A program made the position numbers and the translations under genes. From a virus, in IMG/VR virus record IMGVR_UViG_3300009152_000235, positions 1 to 22,157 of that record: 22,157 nucleotides of DNA. The stretch is one strand, 5' to 3'. Of this stretch, positions 1-7,569 are shown piece after piece. Below the pieces are notes generated by a model that saw nothing but the letters and a program-made list of their open reading frames with translations, made no database searches and had not been told where the DNA came from. How positions within the stretch are numbered: the first letter of the stretch is position 1; every line of letters starts with the position of its first letter.

Positions 1-2556
1 ACTATATGAATTAAATTTTCTTAATATTTCTAAGCTTCCTGATAATTCTTTAATATCACTTTTAAGTCTTCTATCTGAAGTAGTTATAAAATTGTCAGCA
101 GTTACAAATTGACTTGTTTGTATATTCCCTGAAAATGTAGCTGTTACACCTGTTGCATTACCCGCAGTATATGATGTATTAATTTGACCTAACCTAGTTA
201 TTAAATTAGCTACTGATACGTCTACATCAGTACTTGAGCCCTGCGCTCCTGTTGTACCTTGTAAACCTGTAGGCCCTTGATTACCTTGAGCTCCTGCTGT
301 ACCCTGTAAACCTGTTATACCTTGATTTCCTTGAGTTCCCTGCCTTCCTTGAAATCCTTGTGTGCCAATTGTACCTTGTATACCTTGATTTCCTTGAGTT
401 CCTACAGTGCCTTGTAGACCTATTGTTCCTTGAGTACCTTGGTTACCTTGAGCTCCTGCTGTACCCTGTAAACCTGTTATACCTTGATTTCCTTGATTTC
501 CTTGATTTCCTTGAGCTCCTTGTGTTCCTTGCCTTCCTTGAAATCCTTGCACACCTTGAAATCCTTGCACACCTTGAACTCCTTGTGAACCTAATCCAGT
601 AATTACTCCTCTAAGAGTTGCACTACTATTTATTGTATTTATAAGTAATTTCTCATCTAAGGTTGAATTACTATTTAATGTTATACTTTGTGTAGTTATA
701 TTTAGATTAGTAGGATTTCCATTTTTGCCTATAAAATCAACTACAAATACATACTCCTCATCTATTTTATTTACAGGTAAGTTATCTAATGGAATCATCA
801 CACAGAATTCCTTTGGAGAATTACCTGACGGTGATGACGGTTCTACCTTCATACCTGAGAAATCCCAAATACCTGTATTTAATACTAGTGATAACTTTAT
901 TTTATCAGAATCTGATGCTGCTGTGAAGAAATATTCTAAATTATCTTGTCTTTCTCCATTACCACCCTCTAGGGTATCTATTAATGTGCCGAAGGAGTTG
1001 GATGTGTCACCTCCCTCCTCGATTGATGGGCCGTTTATAAATATCTGAGCAGTTGGTTTTGTTTTTGTTGCATCATATTTTGAAAATGCATTCAATGATA
1101 TCTTATACTTAGTTCCTGCCTTAGCTGAACCTAAAAATTGGTCTTTAACTGATAATGCTGTTACATTTGATTCAGCTAATGGTGATTCAAAACTTATAGC
1201 ATTTGTTACATTTGTACTACTCTGTACAGGATTTGGTACTGATAATCCTCCACTTGCTAATTCAAAGTTGTAGTTATCAAATGAATTAGAATTTGCATTA
1301 GTATTTACTTTGTATTCATTGTAATTAAAATAATTTGAGATGTCATTACTTGATGTGACCTCTCCCACACTTTTGTAGTCTATACCTAATTTAGGGTCAA
1401 ATGTATAACTCCCCGTATCTTGCATCTTGTTTGGAGGCATAACATCAAAATCACCTATAAACATAGGTGCTCCAATTGAACCAACAGGCTTTGCAGATAC
1501 TTTTACCTTATCAATAACTCCATTGGATGTTGCTACATTGTCAAAACACATTTTAGCATATCCTGTAACTTTTTGACCTTCAGATGTCTTTACATTTTTA
1601 TTATAATTTATAGAATATATATCTGATACAAATGAATCAACAACAAATTTAGTTGTATTACTTGTTATATTATGGAAAAATAAATTATCAACAACGATAG
1701 TTGTTGAGTTTAAGACTTCTAATATATTACCTACATATTCTGAAACAGAACCTATTTGAGACTGTAAATTAGGTGGGACTCTATCTATTACTATTGGAGT
1801 AGCTGTTATAGTTCCTCCAACCATATCTGATATGAATTCGGCTATCGTGCTAACTATTGTAGGATTTCCTTCAGTTGATACACTAGAACTTATACCCGTT
1901 GCAGATGACTGCTCTTCTACTTTTGATATTGAAGTATTATTTATATTAGATATAACTGATGGTTTATTTAAAATATTATTAGATGTTGTACTTGACTGAA
2001 TTATTGGAAAATATGTTAGCTTTCCTGTACCTGATTTTGTGGAAGGTCTATCTGTGGACTTATCCCTATATGATATATCTATAGGCGTTATTCTAACAGA
2101 TATATCTTTTGGATTTTTCTCGAATACTATATCATCAGGATTATTAGGTGTCTTAAATTCCTCTACAGCAGTATTTATTTGAGTTAATCCTCTCCATATT
2201 AAGTTCTGTCTTGATTGGTCTAGTGCTCTTAAGGTATCAACATCTCTAAATGCTTTACCTAATATTATTAGCTTTCCTGTACCTTTTGTTACAGTATCTT
2301 TTATGTCAATATGTAATATTATACTGCCACCTGAAGTTACTTGGTTTGTATATTCTACAGGAATATTTTTACCACTCCTATCTAATAACTCTACAGAAAT
2401 ACTAGAACCTGCTACTATTATTGGGTCAGGAGATAATGTGATAGTATTTTTACCTTTTTTTAATACCGTGAAATTTCTTGATACATTAAAGTATTTTAAT
2501 GAATAAGTATCTCCATCCCATCTCGCACCGTTTTTTACATACGATTCTAAACCCAT
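1..2556 (-). CDS. Collagen-like tail fibre protein with S74 chaperone start (3' end outside window)
   Basis: Reading from the ATG at 2556 the frame stays open to base 1, giving 852 residues with the C-terminus outside the window. The N-terminal ~150 residues look like Ig/beta-sandwich modules used by marine T4-like phage fibres (for example KGKNTITLSPDPIIVAG). The middle is beta-rich and may hold a carbohydrate-binding-like module. Residues 659-773 are 38 uninterrupted Gly-X-Y triplets, mostly Gly-X-Gln with almost no proline. Near residues 823-835 lies NFITTSDRRLKSD, the start of a peptidase S74 intramolecular chaperone, with candidate catalytic Ser827 and Lys832. In known S74 proteins the domain trimerises the fibre and then cuts itself off before that serine. 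The leader (AATATAAAATAAATATTAA) has no Shine-Dalgarno. Likely a trimeric receptor-binding fibre; the exact virion position cannot be read from sequence. Confidence 0.85.
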   Translation of the reverse strand, partial: MGLESYVKNGARWDGDTYSLKYFNVSRNFTVLKKGKNTITLSPDPIIVAGSSISVELLDRSGKNIPVEYTNQVTSGGSIILHIDIKDTVTKGTGKLIILGKAFRDVDTLRALDQSRQNLIWRGLTQINTAVEEFKTPNNPDDIVFEKNPKDISVRITPIDISYRDKSTDRPSTKSGTGKLTYFPIIQSSTTSNNILNKPSVISNINNTSISKVEEQSSATGISSSVSTEGNPTIVSTIAEFISDMVGGTITATPIVIDRVPPNLQSQIGSVSEYVGNILEVLNSTTIVVDNLFFHNITSNTTKFVVDSFVSDIYSINYNKNVKTSEGQKVTGYAKMCFDNVATSNGVIDKVKVSAKPVGSIGAPMFIGDFDVMPPNKMQDTGSYTFDPKLGIDYKSVGEVTSSNDISNYFNYNEYKVNTNANSNSFDNYNFELASGGLSVPNPVQSSTNVTNAISFESPLAESNVTALSVKDQFLGSAKAGTKYKISLNAFSKYDATKTKPTAQIFINGPSIEEGGDTSNSFGTLIDTLEGGNGERQDNLEYFFTAASDSDKIKLSLVLNTGIWDFSGMKVEPSSPSGNSPKEFCVMIPLDNLPVNKIDEEYVFVVDFIGKNGNPTNLNITTQSITLNSNSTLDEKLLINTINSSATLRGVITGLGSQGVQGVQGFQGVQGFQGRQGTQGAQGNQGNQGNQGITGLQGTAGAQGNQGTQGTIGLQGTVGTQGNQGIQGTIGTQGFQGRQGTQGNQGITGLQGTAGAQGNQGPTGLQGTTGAQGSSTDVDVSVANLITRLGQINTSYTAGNATGVTATFSGNIQTSQFVTADNFITTSDRRLKSDIKELSGSLEILRKFNSYS
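61..84 (-). other. Predicted S74 self-cleavage site (TSDRRLK motif)
   Basis: The minus-strand codons here read TTSDRRLK. The Ser codon (76-78) and Lys codon (61-63) are five residues apart, the same spacing as the Ser911/Lys916 dyad of phage K1F endosialidase. Cleavage would fall just before the serine, releasing the chaperone domain that begins here. The rest of that domain is outside the window. Confidence 0.75.
281..334. repeat. 54-base exact direct repeat, copy 1 (copy 2 at 443-496)
   Basis: Bases 281-334 and 443-496 are identical over 54 bases. The offset of 162 bases equals exactly 18 collagen triplets, so duplication or loss between them keeps the reading frame. The pair is a likely site for length change of the collagen stalk by recombination or slippage. 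Confidence 0.85.
443..496. repeat. 54-base exact direct repeat, copy 2 (copy 1 at 281-334)
   Basis: Second copy of the in-frame direct repeat in the collagen-like segment, identical to 281-334 and bounded by mismatches on both sides (442 against 280, 497 against 335). Confidence 0.85.
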
Positions 2557-2584
2557 TTAATATTTATTTTATATTGATATGTTT

Positions 2585-3511
2585 TCACATATTAATCTTT
2601 GAAAACAGTTTATATCTATAAATATCATTTTCAGTAACTATATTGCTATTATTTATATATTCCCATACATTTTTAGTTCCTAATGAAGATGGGTCTTCTC
2701 CTACAGGCATATTAACAAAGTATGGATTCTTTCCAACATCTAAAACATATTTTGCTATTTTCAATATTGAATCTAACTCTCCTCCATCTAATGCTATATA
2801 AAAATTTTGGCAAGATGAACTAACAATCCTCTCCTTTACCTTATCATTAAGAAATTTTCCAAATAAAGGTATAGCATTTCTCTTTACTGCAATCGCATCA
2901 AAAATACCTTCCACAATAACTATATCATGACTCCAATCTATTATCGATTCTAAAAATACTTTATCTTTAGAGCATTTAGGATTGTTATACTTATTAGTTA
3001 CTATATTTTTAGATATGTAATAGTTTAAATTAAAAGAACTATCATAACTTGGTATAACTATGCTATCAGTAGTGTTATCTTCTGCGTATCCTATATTATA
3101 CTTTATGATATCATCATCTGATACATTTCTCGATTTCAAGTAATTTCGTAATCTGTTAGTATAAAAATTATCAATACATTTATCAAATGGAATAAAATTA
3201 CTAGGTAAGCTTACATTTTCATCAGTGCTCTTCTCAAATCTAACATTAGTATTTTCTAATTTAGAAATCTTTGCAATATCGCTGCTTTCAGCAGATACTT
3301 TTCGTAACAATTTAGTTAGGGTGTTACCACTTGACTTGCATACCCAACAATTCCATAGCCCACTGCTTAACTCAATCTCTAGTTTCTTTTTGTGATGATT
3401 ACAGAATGGACATGCAAGTGCTACATTCGTAGAACTTCTAGGTGAATAATCACCTAAATATTTGCTAACTATTCGAAGCTTTTCTATTTGCTCCATGGTG
3501 TAACTGCTCAT
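2585..3511 (-). CDS. DNA primase, T4 gp61-like (zinc finger plus TOPRIM)
   Basis: 308 residues, near the length of T4 gp61 (342). A four-cysteine zinc-binding site is formed by CPFC (34-37) and CWVC (55-58). A linker follows, then a TOPRIM-type core: IVIVEGIFDAIAV (197-209) with Glu201 as the expected acidic residue, FYIALDGGELDS (237-248), and NMPVGEDPSSLG (267-278), which matches the usual 'P.G.DP..LG' end of DnaG-type domains. The second acidic motif is odd: where most primases have D-x-D, this one has D-G-G-E-L-D. There is no helicase domain, so a partner helicase should be encoded elsewhere. The start ATG overlaps the stop of the upstream gene as ATGA, suggesting translational coupling; AAAGG just upstream could act as a weak ribosome site. 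A replication gene among virion genes is unexpected. Confidence 0.85.
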   Translation of the reverse strand: MSSYTMEQIEKLRIVSKYLGDYSPRSSTNVALACPFCNHHKKKLEIELSSGLWNCWVCKSSGNTLTKLLRKVSAESSDIAKISKLENTNVRFEKSTDENVSLPSNFIPFDKCIDNFYTNRLRNYLKSRNVSDDDIIKYNIGYAEDNTTDSIVIPSYDSSFNLNYYISKNIVTNKYNNPKCSKDKVFLESIIDWSHDIVIVEGIFDAIAVKRNAIPLFGKFLNDKVKERIVSSSCQNFYIALDGGELDSILKIAKYVLDVGKNPYFVNMPVGEDPSSLGTKNVWEYINNSNIVTENDIYRYKLFSKINM

Positions 3512-3915
3512 ATTCGACCTTTATAAAACTTTCCTAATATGTTAATGTTCAGATAATTATCTTTCTCTAAAACTTCTCTTATAAATTGATACTTGGTTTC
3601 TAAGTATGTCAATTCAATTTTGGAATAGGCAAATATAAGTATTTCTCTTTTAAATTCAGAATGTTTTTTTTCTTTTAATAGATTTTTTATTACATCATTA
3701 GAACCGTAATAGCTAATCCAATTTGATTCCTTTTCTACTAATCTTTTTTTCTTTGTTCCTTTTAATGGTGGTAACTTCCTATGGTATTTTATAACCTTTT
3801 TACCAATATACTTTTTATTTGTAGGAGTGTGTGTAACTTCATATATAAATCCATATACGTCTTCATTCGGCATATCTGATATCGTTTTTATTTCTCTACC
3901 CTCGAATATCCACAT
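3508..3915 (-). CDS. GIY-YIG-like nuclease-family phage protein
   Basis: 135 residues. YGFIYEVTHTPTNKKYIGKK (21-40) resembles the paired 'GIY ... YIG' strands of GIY-YIG nucleases, with FIY and YIG spaced as expected. WISYYGSNDVI (66-76), FKREIL (88-93) and a conserved-looking glutamate segment ELTYLETKY (101-109) follow, as in many short phage proteins annotated as GIY-YIG-like or Seg-like. The first strand lacks the canonical Gly-Ile-Tyr, and I cannot show that the catalytic Arg/Glu pair is intact. No DNA-binding domain is visible after the core, so a free-standing homing endonuclease is only one possibility; a repair or DNA-processing role is another. It overlaps the primase start by 4 bases. 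The leader is A-rich with no Shine-Dalgarno. Confidence 0.6.
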   Translation of the reverse strand: MWIFEGREIKTISDMPNEDVYGFIYEVTHTPTNKKYIGKKVIKYHRKLPPLKGTKKKRLVEKESNWISYYGSNDVIKNLLKEKKHSEFKREILIFAYSKIELTYLETKYQFIREVLEKDNYLNINILGKFYKGRI

Positions 3916-3933
3916 ATTTTTATATTATTTTTA

Positions 3934-4200
3934 CTAGACGTATTTTGTTAATTCCAATACTACATAACCATTACCTTTTAGTAATCTATGGTAAACATTT
4001 TTTTTTATATAAGTGTTGTCTATCGGCTTCGGTAATTCATTATCTAATTGTATTAACCAATTATCTCCACCGTCTAATACTTTCAATAACCTATCCTCAG
4101 CATCCCTATGCCATACAAGTTCTGAATCATCTATATTTTCTGAGAATAATCTTGTGTATATGACGTTAGATATCTTAGTTTCCGAGTATGTATTAATCAT
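3934..4200 (-). CDS. Small cupin-like phage protein (WHRD...YHRL family)
   Basis: 88 residues. The pattern LVWHRDAEDR (28-37), DNWLIQLDNELP (46-57) and VYHRLLKG (69-76) matches a small protein family I recall from marine T4-like phages and some bacteria, often described as cupin-like. In that family the two histidines (here His31 and His71) and nearby acidic residues could bind a metal, but the biochemical role is unknown to me. It sits between the epimerase (28-base gap) and the GIY-YIG-like gene (18-base gap), in the same operon-like run. The start at 4200 is preceded by an A-rich, purine-rich leader without a Shine-Dalgarno. Confidence 0.65.
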   Translation of the reverse strand: MINTYSETKISNVIYTRLFSENIDDSELVWHRDAEDRLLKVLDGGDNWLIQLDNELPKPIDNTYIKKNVYHRLLKGNGYVVLELTKYV

Positions 4201-4228
4201 TATCTTTGTTTTTCAATGTATGCTAAGA

Positions 4229-5176
4229 CTAACTAAAATCTAATTTTAGCCATTCATAAAATTTACTAATACCATCATTCAATTTTACTGATGGTTGATA
4301 TCCTAAAATATTAATGGCTTTATCAATATTTGCATAAGTAACAGGAACATCTCCCATTTGAACCGAAAGTTTGTTATAAATTGCTTTTTTTCCAACTACC
4401 CTTTCAATAGTTTGAATAAGTTCAAGCAAAGTAACAGGGGAATTATTTCCTAAATTGATAATTTCATATAATGAGGATTCATATTTTAAACAAGAGACAA
4501 TACCATTTACAATATCATCAACATAAGTATAATCTCTTTTACTATTCCCATCTCCATATAAAGGAATTGGTTGTTCATTTGCTATCAGTTTTGTAAACTT
4601 ATGAATAGCCAAATCGGGTCTTTGCCTAGGCCCATACACAGTAAAGAAACGTAAGGCAAGAAATTGAATTTGGTATAAAGAGGAATATACCTGACCAATT
4701 AATTCGCCACTTACTTTGGAAGCAGCATAAGGACTTATTGGCTTAAGCACATTATCACTTTCTGACCATGGTACATTTTTATTTACTCCATAAACACTAC
4801 TTGAAGATGCAAATATGAATTTCTTAATATTTCTTTGTTTAGCAAATTCAAGTAGATTTTGTGTCCCAACTATATTTGTTTGGGTATACTTGAGTGGTTC
4901 TTCAATACTGAGGAGTACACCTGCCTTTGCTGCCAAATGTACAATTGTATCAAACCGTTGATTTAAAGATTCCAAATCTTTAATATTATTAATATCAAGC
5001 TCCTCAAATGTATAATTTTTATTAGTTAATGCAATTTCAATATTTTTTCTTTTTACATCTGAAGAATATAAAGTATCAAAATTATCAATGGCAGTAATTA
5101 TATGCCCTTCACTTAATAGTTTTTCTGAAAGATGACTTCCAATAAAACCTGCTGCTCCTGTTATTAGTATATTCAC
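4229..5176 (-). CDS. NAD-dependent sugar-nucleotide epimerase, UDP-glucuronate 4-epimerase-like
   Basis: 315 residues, complete for the extended short-chain dehydrogenase family. The Rossmann fingerprint GAAGFIG is at 7-13, and Asp31 at the end of the second strand is expected to bind the NAD ribose. HLAAKAGV (80-87) and the serine run before VYG (124-130) precede the catalytic YAASK (Tyr150, Lys154). RFFTVYGPRQRPDLAI (176-191) and YGDGNSKRDYTYVDD (207-221) are typical of UDP-glucuronate 4-epimerases and their relatives. It probably makes an activated sugar such as UDP-galacturonate, used either to change host surface polysaccharide or to decorate the virion; substrate is inferred, not shown. 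Four sampled 60-base lines average 36% G+C, against about 19% in three sampled lines of neighbouring genes, suggesting recent acquisition. The leader is nevertheless A-rich like the phage's own. Confidence 0.85.
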   Translation of the reverse strand: MNILITGAAGFIGSHLSEKLLSEGHIITAIDNFDTLYSSDVKRKNIEIALTNKNYTFEELDINNIKDLESLNQRFDTIVHLAAKAGVLLSIEEPLKYTQTNIVGTQNLLEFAKQRNIKKFIFASSSSVYGVNKNVPWSESDNVLKPISPYAASKVSGELIGQVYSSLYQIQFLALRFFTVYGPRQRPDLAIHKFTKLIANEQPIPLYGDGNSKRDYTYVDDIVNGIVSCLKYESSLYEIINLGNNSPVTLLELIQTIERVVGKKAIYNKLSVQMGDVPVTYANIDKAINILGYQPSVKLNDGISKFYEWLKLDFS

Positions 5177-5194
5177 ATTTTATAAATTAATATA

Positions 5195-5758
5195 TTACCA
5201 ATATCCTGAATAGTTTCTTCCTCCCCCCAAAGATTTCCAATATCTTGTTATTCTACATGCCCAATATCCTGAGGATGTTCTATCTGTTTTGTCACTACAA
5301 TTATGCCTATCTGCAAATGCTTTCCTCCTTTTAGGGTCATTTAATTTTACAGATAGTTTTCCTCCCCCATCTTTAGCACCAAACGATACTTTTTTAATAT
5401 TATCTGATTTAGGGTCTCTGACATATACATAGAATTTTTTACTTCCACCTCTTTTAGGTTTACCTAAATCTACATCTTTACCTTGATATTCTGATTCTTG
5501 TAATGGCATATCTAAAGGTACTTTCTCTCCCTCATATATACCATACTTACCGATATCTGTGTTTTCTAGTAGATGGATATCATCTTCGCAAAAATTTACT
5601 TTATTTTCAAAATGTAATTTACGACATTCTTCAAATAATTCTAAAAATTTTTCAGATGAGTACCTATAAATATTTTCCATTATAGGTATTTTATTATCTA
5701 TGTGATATTTCAACCCTTCTGAGATTGGTATTAACTCTTTAAGTTTTATCATATACAT
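5195..5758 (-). CDS. Phage protein with RHNC/GYWACR domain; possible packaged protein
   Basis: 187 residues. The C-terminal part contains KKFYVYVRDPKSDNIKKVSF (107-126), DPKRRKAFADRHNC (141-154) and SSGYWACR (162-169), ending in a Gly/aromatic tail. I recall this domain from many marine and freshwater T4-like phages, where its function is unknown; His152, Cys154 and Cys168 could bind a metal. The N-terminus, KLKELIPISEGLKY, has ISE-G at residues 12-15 and fits the (I/L)xE-(G/A) rule for T4 gp21-type prohead protease sites, so the protein may be packaged in the head and trimmed. The start could be the ATG at 5758 or the one at 5752 (MIKLKEL). The second resembles MIKIKH at the start of the neighbouring paralogue. 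Confidence 0.65.
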   Translation of the reverse strand: MYMIKLKELIPISEGLKYHIDNKIPIMENIYRYSSEKFLELFEECRKLHFENKVNFCEDDIHLLENTDIGKYGIYEGEKVPLDMPLQESEYQGKDVDLGKPKRGGSKKFYVYVRDPKSDNIKKVSFGAKDGGGKLSVKLNDPKRRKAFADRHNCSDKTDRTSSGYWACRITRYWKSLGGGRNYSGYW

Positions 5759-5766
5759 TTTATTTT

Positions 5767-7569
5767 TTACTTAGCATATTCTTTATATCTTTCTTTTTGT
5801 TCAGGAGTTGCTGCTTCGAGTTCATAGTCTTGTAAGTTCCCATAATGAGCCTTTAGTAGTTTATCAATCCATTTTTCTTTTTGTTCTTGTGTTGCTTCCT
5901 CAAATTCGTATTTTTGTATGTCCCTATTGTTTTTTATTTTAGAATCTATATATTTTTCTTTCTGTTTTTGAGTTGCTACTTTGAAATGAAAGTCTTTTAG
6001 ATAATATCCTTTATTTAATGTCCAATCTATATAGTCTTCTTTCTGTTTTTGAGATGCTGCTTCGAATTCATAATCTCCTAATAAATCTTCGCTTTCCATC
6101 CTCCAATCTATATAATCTTCTTTCTGTTTTTGAGGTGCTGCTTCGAATTCATATTTTTCAAGTTTATATCTATTTTTAATCTTAGCATCTATATATTTTT
6201 CTATTTGTTCGGGAGTTGCAAAATCTAATTCATATTTTTCAAATCTATGATATCTATCATCAATCTTACTATTTATAAATCTTGTCTTTTGTTGTTCCGT
6301 TGCTGCTTTAAATTCATAAGATGTTAAAAATATGTCTTTATCTAATTTAATATTAATACTTTCCTCTTTTTGTTCAGGAGTTGCTAAATCTAATTCATAT
6401 TCTCGTAAAGGTTTTTTATATTCCAATTTTTTAGATATTATTTCACTTCTAATATCTTTAGGAGCTCCTTTAAATTCATAATCTTTTATTTCTCGCTCAT
6501 CTTTTAAAAGTATTCTTATATATTCTTTTTTTTGACTCTGAGATGCAAAATTATATTGAAAGTCATATAGTCTAAGCTCTCCTTTTATTAATCTATCGAT
6601 ATATTGTCTTTTATCTTTTAAAGGGAGAGATACAAATTCTGCTTTAGATAATCCTTCTTTATCTTGCAATTTTTTTAATGCTCTTTTTTGTATAGTTTCT
6701 CTGTCTTCAATTTCACCTCTTTGACTATCTTTGTATAAACATCCTAATCTTTCATAGCTTCCCGACAACTTTTGTGTTTTTTCCATGTAGTCATCTACTT
6801 CATCCATAAATTTTTCAGGATTTGGTATAGAACCGTAAGTTTTATATTCAGGATATAATACTACGTCTTCTTCGTTTTCTGTGTTTATATATGGTTTTAT
6901 TAAAACTCTTCCTAAAGGTTTTTTTAAATTAGTGTCACTTAATGTAGTTAAGTAACATATTATAGAACCTTCTTTTATATCTAACTTTACATAGTGTCTA
7001 TTGCTTCCTCTAATAACATTCATACAACTGTCCCAATAAGAATCTCTATCTGTAGACATTCCTATAATATCATATTTAGCACTTGAAAATATAATCATCA
7101 AGTCCTCATCTTTTTTAGTAGCACCTTTGCTTTTTATAGCCGCATATCTATCTATTAATTCTTTAGCATCTGATTCTTTTTTTGATACTATGTTTAATGC
7201 TTTTCCTAATGATATTTCTCTGTTACTTTTAGTATCTAATGCTACTCCATCTTTGTAATCTTTTATAGAAAAGTTGTATGGTTCTAGTACAGCTTGTATT
7301 TCAAATTCAGTGGAATCTTCTGCATATGGAAATGCTATTCTCCAACCACGCTTGTCTATTTGACGTGCATTTGGTAATGATTTTAATTTATTGAATACTT
7401 CTTTTATTCTTGTTTCTGCTTCAGGACTTCTTTCTATAGTCATGTATTCTTTAGCTACTGAATACGGAACTGCTTCAGTAAGTTTAACATAGTCATATGC
7501 TTCAGTTAAAATATTTAGTATATTCTTTAGGTAATTATTTTTCATATCTTTATGTTTAATCTTTAGCAT
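5767..7569 (-). CDS. Tandem repeat paralogue A (600 aa), putative internal head protein
   Basis: Unrecognised function. Residues 1-23 form a leader ending ILTE; Ala24 follows, and KLTE-A recurs at 30-33. Both fit the (I/L)xE-A cleavage rule of T4-type prohead proteases. Residues ~34-300 are a conserved domain shared with the two upstream paralogues. It includes RIAFPYAEDSTEFEIQAVLE (77-96), FSSAKYDIIGMST (161-173), YWDSCMNVI (178-186, Cys182), GSIICYLTTLSDTNL (201-215) and LGRVLIKPY (219-227). Residues ~307-600 are about 11 degenerate ~27-residue repeats, consensus L-x-x-YEFEAATPEQKEKYID-x-KI, likely paired helices. It overlaps the end of paralogue B by 14 bases, and Met9 is an alternative start. 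It could be a host-takeover protein injected with DNA or a structural head component; neither is shown. Confidence 0.7.
   Translation of the reverse strand: MLKIKHKDMKNNYLKNILNILTEAYDYVKLTEAVPYSVAKEYMTIERSPEAETRIKEVFNKLKSLPNARQIDKRGWRIAFPYAEDSTEFEIQAVLEPYNFSIKDYKDGVALDTKSNREISLGKALNIVSKKESDAKELIDRYAAIKSKGATKKDEDLMIIFSSAKYDIIGMSTDRDSYWDSCMNVIRGSNRHYVKLDIKEGSIICYLTTLSDTNLKKPLGRVLIKPYINTENEEDVVLYPEYKTYGSIPNPEKFMDEVDDYMEKTQKLSGSYERLGCLYKDSQRGEIEDRETIQKRALKKLQDKEGLSKAEFVSLPLKDKRQYIDRLIKGELRLYDFQYNFASQSQKKEYIRILLKDEREIKDYEFKGAPKDIRSEIISKKLEYKKPLREYELDLATPEQKEESINIKLDKDIFLTSYEFKAATEQQKTRFINSKIDDRYHRFEKYELDFATPEQIEKYIDAKIKNRYKLEKYEFEAAPQKQKEDYIDWRMESEDLLGDYEFEAASQKQKEDYIDWTLNKGYYLKDFHFKVATQKQKEKYIDSKIKNNRDIQKYEFEEATQEQKEKWIDKLLKAHYGNLQDYELEAATPEQKERYKEYAK
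5770..6651 (-). repeat. About 11 degenerate ~27-residue YEFEAATPEQKEKYID repeats (paralogue A)
   Basis: The C-terminal half of paralogue A is built from units such as YELDLATPEQKEESINIKLD, YEFEAASQKQKEDYID and YELEAATPEQKERY. The aromatic/acidic YEF, the A-A-T-x-E-Q-K and the Y-I-D positions recur every 27 or so residues. The first units (SEFVSLP- and FASQSQKK-like) are shared in order with the other paralogues. The unit length and helix-favouring residues suggest a solenoid of two short helices per repeat. I do not recognise the family. Confidence 0.85.

Larger units (their letters stand above)
238..582 (-). repeat. Collagen-like Gly-X-Y repeat coding region, 38 triplets
   Basis: Within the tail fibre gene, 115 codons form 38 perfect Gly-X-Y triplets plus a closing Gly. 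Typical triplets are GVQ, GNQ, GTQ, GLQ and GIT. Only one proline is present (GPT), so stability would depend on Gln/Thr-rich triplets, as in other phage collagen-like stalks. The run is not interrupted by any non-Gly third step. It probably forms a rigid trimeric rod between the N-terminal attachment part and the S74-assisted C-terminal part. Confidence 0.93.

Noticed and set aside
238-600. Array of short repeats that could suggest a CRISPR
   Set aside because: The period is 9 bases, fully in frame, and encodes collagen triplets with no spacers.
360-602. Plus-strand open frame rich in Leu/Phe/Tyr resembling a membrane protein
   Set aside because: It is the antisense of the collagen Gly-X-Gln repeat on the minus strand; the composition is a by-product of that repeat.
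725-1048. Plus-strand open frame of 107 codons
   Set aside because: It lies wholly inside the minus-strand fibre gene, has no leader, and its protein looks like no known family.
3945-4243. Two plus-strand open frames opposite the cupin-like gene
   Set aside because: The minus-strand WHRD...YHRL protein has family-like conservation and fits the operon; the plus-strand products do not.
6670-7470. ADP-ribosyltransferase (Alt-like) identity for the conserved paralogue domain
   Set aside because: An R...STS...ExE order could not be placed convincingly; naming the enzyme would be a guess.
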